Part shown: piece by piece, positions 56,636 to 64,000 of the stretch | Position numbering within the stretch: position 1 is the first letter of the stretch | How the letters are laid out: every line of letters begins with the position of its first letter | Source of the DNA: Symmetrospora coprosmae | Lineage: Eukaryota > Basidiomycota > Cystobasidiomycetes > Symmetrosporaceae | Direction of reading: 5' to 3' | Length of the DNA: 64,000 nucleotides | Assembly (NCBI GenBank): GCA_008802785.1 | Contig: VUYT01000014.1 | Location: forward strand, 407,568 to 471,567 | Position numbers and translations under genes: made by a program | The notes under the pieces: model-generated | What the model was told of the DNA's origin: nothing | Seen by the model: only the letters and a program-made list of their open reading frames with translations | Databases searched by the model: none

Positions 56636-59205
56636 ATGATGGGTCCTGCAGCAGCGTCTACCAGTGGCAGCAATGGGAGTGCCAAGGGCGACACCAAAAA
56701 GACGCCAATGTCGATAGATGCGCTCCTGGCTGCGCAGAGAGCAGAGAAGGCGGCTCAGGCAAAGCCAAAGTTCCTCACAAAGGCACAGCGAGAAGCACAG
56801 GCAGCAGAGGAGAAGACGCAGGCGGAGAAGAGCAGGCAGATGAGAGGGGAAGAGGCAAAGCGACAGAGGGACGCGTTGGAGCGAAAGATTCAGGAGGAAC
56901 GGTATGGCAGTGGAGGTGGGAGTGGCTACGGCAGAGGAGGGGACTACCGCCGTGGAGGAGGTCAGGATCCACGGGACAGTAGGGACAGAAACGGGTATCA
57001 GCAGCAGCACAGAGGAGGTCCTGGTGGGGATCGAGATCGCCATCTCAACTATGGCGGCGGCAGCAGGGATAGCAGGGATGGGCCGCCGACAGGGCCCAGA
57101 GGGACGCAGCGTGACGGACGCGATGACGGGAGAGGTCCGCCACCGCCTCGAGACCAGTACAGCAGAGGTCCCGCACCTAGCGCATATAATGGCGGCGACC
57201 GCAGGGAGCAGGGACGCCGACGAGATGGACCTTCCGCATCCTCTTCGGCCGGCGCGACGCACAACGATGATCAGCTCGCTGCCCTGCCAGTCTATGACCC
57301 AGCTGCTCTCAAAGCCAGATACCTAGGTGACAAGGCTGGCCAGAAGAAGCGGATCCGCAAGCAGTCCGACAAGAAGTTCATCTTTGACTGGGACAAGGGA
57401 GAGGACACGGCCACGCTCAACGAGGTCGACCCACTGTACATCACCCTCCGAGCAGGAGGAGGGCATTCGCAGCAACCGGACGGAAGCAATGGCGTCTCCG
57501 GCAGCGGTACGCGGTACTATGGCAGCTCATACACCAACGGCAATGCCACTCCTAACAGCGCGGCTGCCGATGACGGCCTCGACGACGAACCGCTGGCGGG
57601 CCCAACAATCCGCACCAAGGGCGTCGTGAAGAGCCTCATTGACGAGCGGCACTGGTCAGAAAAGACACTAGCCGAGATGAAGGACAGAGACTGGCGGATC
57701 TTCAGAGAGGACTTCAGCATTGCGGCGCGAGGCGGGCAGATCCCGCTACCATTACGGTACTGGAAGGAAGCCAACATCCCCTCGCAGATCCAGGAAATTA
57801 TCGACGACGTTGGCTATGCCGAGCCTTCCGCAATCCAGCGGCAGGCTATCCCAATCGGCCTCAATATCCGCGACATGATTGGCATTGCCGAAACTGGGTC
57901 AGGAAAGACGGCCGCTTTCGTCATTCCCATGTTGACGTACATCTCGAAGCTGCCGCCTCTCACGGACGCAAATCGTCAATCAGGCCCGTACGCCCTCATC
58001 CTCGCACCCACACGAGAACTGGCGCAGCAGATCGAGGGCGAGACGCGCAAGTTCACGAGCCGGCTAGGTTACAAGTGTGTCTCCATCGTCGGAGGACGGT
58101 CCATCGACGAGCAGGCGCTCAACTTGAGGGATGGAGCAGAGATTGTCATCGCGACACCGGGACGACTCAAGGACTGCATTGAGAAGTCCGTCGTCGTCTT
58201 CTCCCAGTGCACATACGTCGTCATGGACGAGGCCGACAGGATGATCTCGCTCGGCTTTGAGGACGTCATCAACTTCATTCTCGACACGCTGCCAGTCAGT
58301 AATCTCAAGCCCGATACAGAAGAAGCAGAGGACTCTGGGAAGATGCTGGCGACGCTTATCGGTGGCGACGAGGGACGCCCGCTAGCCGAGGTCTACGCAT
58401 ACCGACAGACAGTAAGTATCCTTTGCTGGCTGCGGCTCATGCAGTCCTTAGCTGACTATCTGCGCTTTGCGCACACAGATGATGTTCTCGGCAACCATGC
58501 CTGCAGCTTGTGAGCGCCTGGCGCGCAAGTATCTCCGTCGTCCCGCCATTGTCACCATCGGTGTGGCAGGTCAGGCCGTCGACCGAGTCGAGCAGCGCGT
58601 CGAGTTCATCGCAGGCGACGACAAGCGCAAAGCGCGCTTGCTCGAGATTTTGCGGCAAGAGGGCTTCTCTCCGCCAATTATTGTCTTTGTCAACACCAAG
58701 AAAGCGGCCGACATGCTGGCCAAGGACGTCGCCCGGGCCGGGTGGTCATCCACGACGCTGCATTCAGGCAAGACGCAGGAGCAGCGAGAGGCGGCCCTGC
58801 AGTCGCTGCGTGATGGCGCGTCGGACGTTCTCGTCGCCACGGATCTGGCGGGCCGAGGTATCGATGTCCCCGATGTCTCGCTCGTCGTCAATTACGAAAT
58901 GTCGAGCACGATCGAGGCCTACGTCCATCGTATCGGCCGAACAGGCCGAGCAGGCAAGATGGGAGTCGCAGTCACCTTCCTTGGCGCGGGTGACACTGAC
59001 GTCATGTACGACCTCAAGCAAGAGATCAGCAAGTCGCCCGTTTCAAAGGTGCCACAGGAGCTGGCAAAGAATGAAGCAGCCCAGTCAAAGGTACAGAGGA
59101 GTGCCGGATGCGAATCAAGCCAACGTCGTTGATCCTCATGAATGCCCCTTTGCACACCAGGTCTCGGCAGCAATGAAGCGGAAGGCGGACGAGATAGGTG
59201 ACTGA
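56636..59205 (+). CDS. PRP28: DEAD-box RNA helicase Prp28 (U5 snRNP, DDX23)
   Basis: Three exons (56636-58411, 58479-59090, 59161-59205) give 810 residues. Prp28 swaps U1 for U6 at the 5' splice site during spliceosome activation. The N-terminus has the Prp28-specific [19 protein letters not shown] and [17 protein letters not shown], a Gly/Arg/Asp-rich stretch, then [20 protein letters not shown] and [18 protein letters not shown]. Helicase motifs are all present: [95 protein letters not shown] and [10 protein letters not shown]. The ATG at 56636 (followed at once by another) is the first in frame with the conserved N-terminus. The tiny last exon adds [14 protein letters not shown]. Confidence 0.94.
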
Positions 59206-59534
59206 CCTTCAGCTGCCCCGTTCGCCGAATATTCGACTGCAAGCCATATACGCGTGACCCATATTGCGCTGAAGCAGTAACGCATTCGCTCCCAATTGCC
59301 TTGTGAAGTGCCCATCCGTGCGAAGCACCATCACCAAGATCTCCATATCAGGAGTTTACATTATTCATCCACACTATACACACTGTACAAGGTCAGATCC
59401 CTTTTTCTCTTTACCACTTTAGCCCTGTGTGCAACAACCATTTCGGTTAAAGAAAATTTGTTCTATTCCGGGTTGATGGGAAAGTCTGGTCTGTTTAGCA
59501 TGTTGAATAGCTAGCTCGTCGGTCTTTGGCGCAT
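59206..59534. other. Convergent 3' region between PRP28 and SGNH gene
   Basis: About 330 bp, AT-richer than its surroundings, consistent with 3' flanks on both strands. Nothing else is recognised. Confidence 0.4.
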
Positions 59535-60716
59535 TCACTGATTGTAGTCCGGGTAAGTTCTGGCCAAATAGAGTTGATGTAGCAGAGCTTGGGCCATCAA
59601 GATGCCTCCGGGCCACAAAAGAGGATGAACCTTGTCCTGGTACTTCTGAAATCCTTCAAAAGCTTCTCCAAAGTCCCAGACTGCGATGCCCGCCTCTTCC
59701 GCTACAATGTCCTGCAGGTGCCGTAGCTGATGGATTCTTACACTGGTGAAGAAATTCGTAGAGCCGCCGTAGTCGTAGCTAGCTTCCATGGCATCGCCGA
59801 TGCGGTGCAATTTCCGGAAGACGATGGGCACTCCTGGCCAGGTAGCTTTGATCTTCCGGATAGTCGAAAGGGTCCGGACCCTCCAAGCTCGCATTCTCTC
59901 CGGTGTCAAAGGTGGGCTGGTATCCAAAGTAGTCTCCTTGTCCTGCCGGCCAAAGTATGCCAGGTCCCACACTGGGGTGAGCAGAATACCGGGATGGTCA
60001 CCTCGTATATCGTCAGCGCAGGGTCGACGAAGCCAGGGGTAGAGTAGAGGCTGACTTACAGCCGACGTGAAACTGTATCAATCCTACGGGGAATTCCAAC
60101 CTTTCCGTGAAAGGTTTGAAGAGGGCTTCTATCCTATCTTCTGCTCTTCCAGGCGGGAGCCAGTCGGCAGCTGTCGAAAAGACATCGCTTTCATCCATGG
60201 CTCCGTACAGGAAGAGATTGGCTAGACGGAGATTTAATCCCGAGCGGATGGTGGCAGAATGAGGGAAACCCCACGACTTGATGCTGGACGCGTTAAAGGG
60301 TTTGCCGTCGAACGCCTCTTGGTAGTGCTCCGCTTGCATCACCCATGCAAACTGATCCACGAAATTTCTGTCCACGCTGTCACCAATGAGTAGGATGGTA
60401 GCGTTTTGCAGATCCGACAGCTTCGCGAGAGCCTCTTTACGTATTCCAGCTTTTGCAGATTCAGGCGTGTCATCCAGCTCCCTCTTCTGCCACGCTCCCA
60501 GCTCAAATGTCGGGATTGCACCGTTCCAATCCATCCACGGTATCAAAGGGCTGTCCGGACGGTGTTCATCCAGTCAGGCGCGCTAGGCGCAGAAGTATCG
60601 TGTGGAATCCATCGGGTCTGGAGTGGCTCAGCCAAGCTGAAGTTGAGATAGCCGGCTTGTTTGTAGGGGTCTGGAGTGGTTCGGCTTCTCCGTGGCTCGA
60701 AAAGCCTATAGTACAT
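59535..60716 (-). CDS. SGNH/PC-esterase-like protein, 5' part uncertain
   Basis: Two clear exons, 60060-60545 and 59535-59971, join through a GTAAGT donor. The nucleophile block is ATILLIGDSVDRNFVDQFAW (G-D-S), and the C-terminal D-x-x-H is in YQDKVHPLLWPGG, the pair expected of SGNH-fold esterases acting on acylated glycans or lipids. VPIVFRKLHRIGD and IAVWDFGEAFEGF fit the same fold. Upstream, GYLNFSLAEPLQTRWIPHD belongs in front, but its frame ends in TGA at 60543-60545. Either a 59-bp intron with a weak GTCCGG donor (ending at TTTGAG) restores the frame, or the gene has a one-base lesion. The ATG at 60716 is the nearest start, and a membrane-anchor exon may lie farther up (near 60970, MDCTVIHDCAPSRFILVLLG). 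Confidence 0.6.
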
Positions 60717-61943
60717 AAAGAAAACCCCGAGGGAAAAGGAGGAGGGGGAGTCCAAAACAAGAGGACGCGTCTCAGCGGGCTGTGATCAGCAGCTAAGTAC
60801 GGGGCCATGAATGCAAGCAAGTCGGAGAAAATTGGAGGGAACAGACGAACCCAACAGCTGCGGGTTGGGCAGATGACCTCAGCGCGCTTGGCTGCGCGAG
60901 GTAATACGACACGGAGAATCGGTGTATTGCGGAGCCAAGGAGCACGAGAATGAACCTGCTTGGAGCACAATCATGAATGACCGTACAATCCATCTGTGCG
61001 TCCAGTCTTGCTTCGTACGGGCCCACGAGGAGCTCTCCAAAGAGGACTCACAGATTTCTAACTAGAGACCTCCTTAGGAATGACCCTCTGCTCCATCTCC
61101 AGCTTGTCGCCCGCGGTGCGGTTGCAGCGAATTCTTCATCGTATTTGCGCGCCAAGCTGTCCGGAGCCTCGCTGCGTCTCCTGGTAGGACCAATCGAAGC
61201 CATGCAGATCTCTATAGATCAGATTTCGAGTTCGAGGGAAGACGCCAGATCCAGAGTGTCGTGTAGTTTGTGTGTTCCGCGTATCCAGACACACGTCGCC
61301 GTGCGTACTAGCTTGTACCGTTACCTTATCGGCGTCAATACTCGTATCTTTTACTATGCACAAAGCCACTGAGCTGTCATCCCAAGTTTCGTCAGGTTTA
61401 GTCTAAATGGAACGGCAAGTAACGATTGGGTCCACCACAGGTCCCGGCCTGCCTTCCTATCCGAAAGCCCCCGGGTAGGTCTCGGGCCGTAACCCGAAAA
61501 GGGAAGCCTTCTAAAAACATCCGGCAACGCACCCACTGGGGACCACGGGGCATCCACGCTGTCCCGAAACAGGCAACTCATCCAGTAAGTGTCAGTAGCC
61601 TTTTCTCACCCTCTATCGTAAAGGTCTCGGGCCATAGATCTTCGTTATAATCAACGCGGCTGCTGTCAGGAGGCCACCAACCCAGACAGCTGTAATCTAC
61701 ACTCTCGATCTCACAGTGTACGTACTGCTCAGCAGCTCCCGAATCTTAAGGAGGAGTTTGTCACCCCTACAACAAGCCAGCGACAGTTTGGGTGAGAACC
61801 GATACCTGTGAGGCTGTAAGCTCTGTATTCGCATAGATCCTCCACCCTCTAGCTAAGTACGGTGTGTATTTCCACAGTCTCTCTCCCGGCCAGCGTATAC
61901 TCGCCGCTGGCAGAGCGAAAACCCGATATAAAGAATCAGGAGG
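60717..61943. other. Intergenic region between SGNH gene and GT92-like copy 3
   Basis: About 1.2 kb between divergent genes. It may include a first exon of the SGNH gene on the minus strand (about 60930-60995), supported only by a hydrophobic stretch. The rest shows no protein-like frame, RNA gene or repeat that I can recognise. Confidence 0.35.
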
Positions 61944-63589
61944 ATGAATATGCCCAGCAGCCATGACCTGGGCGCCGAGATGGACTCCTTTCTGCTCGCC
62001 TCTCCAAATGACGGCTGCCGGTCCCGGTTGGACGCATATTTGCCATACTCGTCACCAGGATACAAGCAAAGACCTGTGTCGCGAGTGATGCATACAACCC
62101 GCCATTTCCGGTATCTAGTTGGAACCATCACAGTTGCACTCCTGCTCTACTGCCTGCATCGCTCCGGCAGCCTTCCTGCGAAGGATTACCTTTCACGTAA
62201 ATACGGTTTTTCGACATCGACGGACAAAGGCAACCAGATACCCGTCTGGACTTCTCTCCAATTCGCCGAGGGTTTTCAGAAGCGACGGCTCACGATCCCG
62301 CAAGATCACCTTCAGAACGAGAATAAAACATCAACGCACGCAGTGCTTCACTCAGTAGTCGTGGATTACATCGGCCTAGCAGAAGACCCCTCGAAGACCA
62401 CTATCAGGGTACTCTTCGCTGCATGGGACCATCCTATGAACAAGGATTCGCATATCGCTTGTTCGCGCTTCCTGGAGAACGGGGACTACAAGCGCCGCTT
62501 CAGCTTGATACTCCGACCGGATTCGACCGATCCGTCCAAAGTCATCGAGGGCCAGCACTCACACTTCTGGACGCACGAGATGGGCTTCAAATTCCCTTCT
62601 CAGAGTCTCGACTTCACCTCTCTACCCGCCAATCACGAGATACCGGGCGAACTCAATGTCTTCCTCAACGAGACTGTAGTCGGCACCTTCCCCTTCACCC
62701 TCACCCGGCAGCAGCTTCCCACAAGCCGCTTAGCTATCTGCATGAAGCCTTTCTTCGGAAACACTGATTACAGCAAGCTGTTAGAGTGTAGGTCTGACTC
62801 TTTGTCTTCGGTTTGCAATATTGCTTCCGCGCTGAACAACTTGGTGGCCTTGCATCGCGTCTTTGCATTTGCACAGGGCGAGAACACCATCGCATGCTAG
62901 GCTTCGACGTAGTTCACTTCTCTCACAGGCACAAGGATTTCGGCGAAGTCATCAAGCGTCTGAACGCAGCAACTGGAGGGCGAGATACCTTCCGATGGAA
63001 GCCCGTATTTGAGAAGGGAACAGACAGTCCATATTGGGACGAATCGATGATGTTCGACGAGTGTTACACTATACACCGTCAGACGGCAGACTGGATAGGA
63101 GTGTGGGATATGGATGAGTTCTTCGCGCCTCTCCCCAAGCACCCGTGGACTAGCGAGTGGCTGGAGGACTGGATGTCCAAGCTTGATCCGGGTATAGTGA
63201 GCCTGGCAATGCCCATGACCTGGGTCGATAGGAATCGCTTCGGCATGATCCCCAACGAGCGACTGCTGGCAATCGATCCGACTTTGTCGCAGAGCGAGTT
63301 GGGGACCATTAGCTCGTTTCAGCAGAACGCCAACGGTGTCCGGGAGTGGCACGACACCCACTTCCACAAGTCTTTTCACAGAACTTCCAAACAATTCTCG
63401 TCAGACATCCACTACGGCTGGCCGGGTCCTGAGACGCAAACAGACCCTCTGGCGGTGGTTATCTACCATGCTCGACACGACCCACTGTTCGACAGGAACG
63501 ATTACATCCACTATCCTCTCAATGCCCACGTAGTAGCGTTCTGGAAAGCGCTCGCGTTGAAAGTGCAGTCGGCATTTTCTGCCGCCTGA
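61944..63589 (+). CDS. Glycosyltransferase family 92-like type II membrane protein (copy 3)
   Basis: Two exons (61944-62787, 62877-63589) give 518 residues. A cytosolic tail of about 55 residues precedes a membrane span (YLVGTITVALLLYCL), so a Golgi type II orientation is likely. The lumenal region has RLAICMKPFFGNTDYSKLLE, then across the intron WREHHRMLGFDVVHFSHRHK, the typical GT92 block, and DWIGVWDMDEFFAPLP with the D-x-D metal and nucleotide-sugar site. LDPGIVSLAMPMTWVDRNRF and FHKSFHRTSKQFSSDIHYG complete it. Unlike copy 2 it is unbroken. The intron lies at the same place as in copy 2 (after the first base of the WR tryptophan codon), supporting common descent. Sugar donor and acceptor are unknown. 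Confidence 0.8.
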
Positions 63590-63914
63590 AGTTCTGCTAG
63601 CATGTCTTTTCGATGGCCTGTAAATGCAAGAAAGATGCTGTAAGCCTCATGTGTCATTACTTCAGTGTCAGGCCGCGAGGACGAAGTCGAGAGGAGCAGT
63701 TATCATCGTGGACGGCGTACTTCACGTTACTGAGTACGGATATTGTCTCCGTGCAAAGCGACCGTCAGGGCAGTCAGCTTATAGGACAAGACACAAACGG
63801 TGAGGGTATACGGCCCAGGACGACCTTTTCGTCATATCGGCAGAATGCGTCGTATCAGCAGAGTGTAAGCCGCCAGGATGCATAATCGATCTGCTGCTCA
63901 GCAAAGAGCCTTAC
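63590..63914. other. Intergenic or intronic tail region
   Basis: No convincing gene. It may be intron or 3' sequence of the partial minus-strand gene that enters from the window edge. Confidence 0.3.
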
Positions 63915-64000
63915 CTCGATCTCTCGTAGTGGTGGTATGGCCAGTAATGATCGTCTGGTGTCAAGAACTTTTCGCGGTACTTGACTGAGATTTCGAAACC
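63915..64000 (-). CDS. Partial gene entering from the right edge
   Basis: On the minus strand one frame reads GFEISVKYREKFLTPDDHYW then PYHHYERSR before a GTAAGG donor at 63913-63914. The aromatic- and charge-rich composition looks like real coding sequence, and the donor is good. No family is recognised in 28 residues; the remainder lies outside the window. Confidence 0.35.

Noticed and set aside
60966-61026. Signal-anchor exon for the SGNH gene
   Set aside because: The hydrophobic peptide is suggestive, but no intron joins it in phase with confidence, so it is only mentioned, not annotated.

Overview
The window is eukaryotic nuclear DNA from a fungus, most likely a basidiomycete (perhaps a yeast-like one). 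Nearly all genes are broken by short spliceosomal introns, often 55-150 bp, with GTGAGT, GTAAGT or a frequent GTGCGT donor. Genes are packed on both strands with intergenic gaps of 100-900 bp, the sequence is GC-rich, and the core genes are classic fungal ones (separase, Mot1, Prp28, Ccr4, Afi1, Nta1, Vps24, Tlg1). All exon models here were built by eye from reading frames, splice signals and family similarity; no search was run. Species is not determinable from sequence alone.

Layout. 1-9.6 kb: 3'-truncated VPS24 (-), a Sos7-like kinetochore protein (-), a KLHDC4/Kel3-like kelch protein (+), a degenerate alpha/beta-hydrolase (-), a secreted Kre9/Knh1-like protein (+) and an NTA1 N-terminal amidase (+). 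9.7-30 kb: AFI1/MesA polarity protein (-), divergently paired with a complete separase (+), then a very large RING-H2 protein (-) and the CCR4 deadenylase (-). 30-36 kb: a glycosyltransferase family 92-like gene (-), a triose-phosphate/nucleotide-sugar-type transporter (-), and a gene-poor stretch holding a 43-bp tandem repeat with inverted arms and an intron-containing tRNA-Glu(CTC). 36-40 kb: a plus-strand gene for a long acidic protein ending in two LAGLIDADG-like endonuclease domains, the most unusual item in the window. 40-54 kb: an ATRIP/Rad26-like checkpoint protein (-), an ELYS-domain protein (-), the Qc-SNARE TLG1/syntaxin-6 (+) and MOT1 (-). 54-64 kb: a second GT92-like gene (-, with an apparent frameshift), PRP28 (+), an SGNH/PC-esterase-like gene (-), a third GT92-like gene (+) and a fragment of a last gene (-).

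Functional themes. The conserved genes serve chromosome segregation and checkpoint control (Sos7-like, separase, ATRIP-like), transcription and mRNA turnover (Mot1, Ccr4, Prp28), and membrane traffic and polarity (Vps24, Afi1, Tlg1). The three type II membrane GT92-like proteins, the SGNH protein and the transporter look like parts of a surface-glycan pathway, but they are scattered between housekeeping genes rather than forming one tight cluster. Three introns are multiples of three and free of stops, including one that splits the Walker A motif of Mot1.
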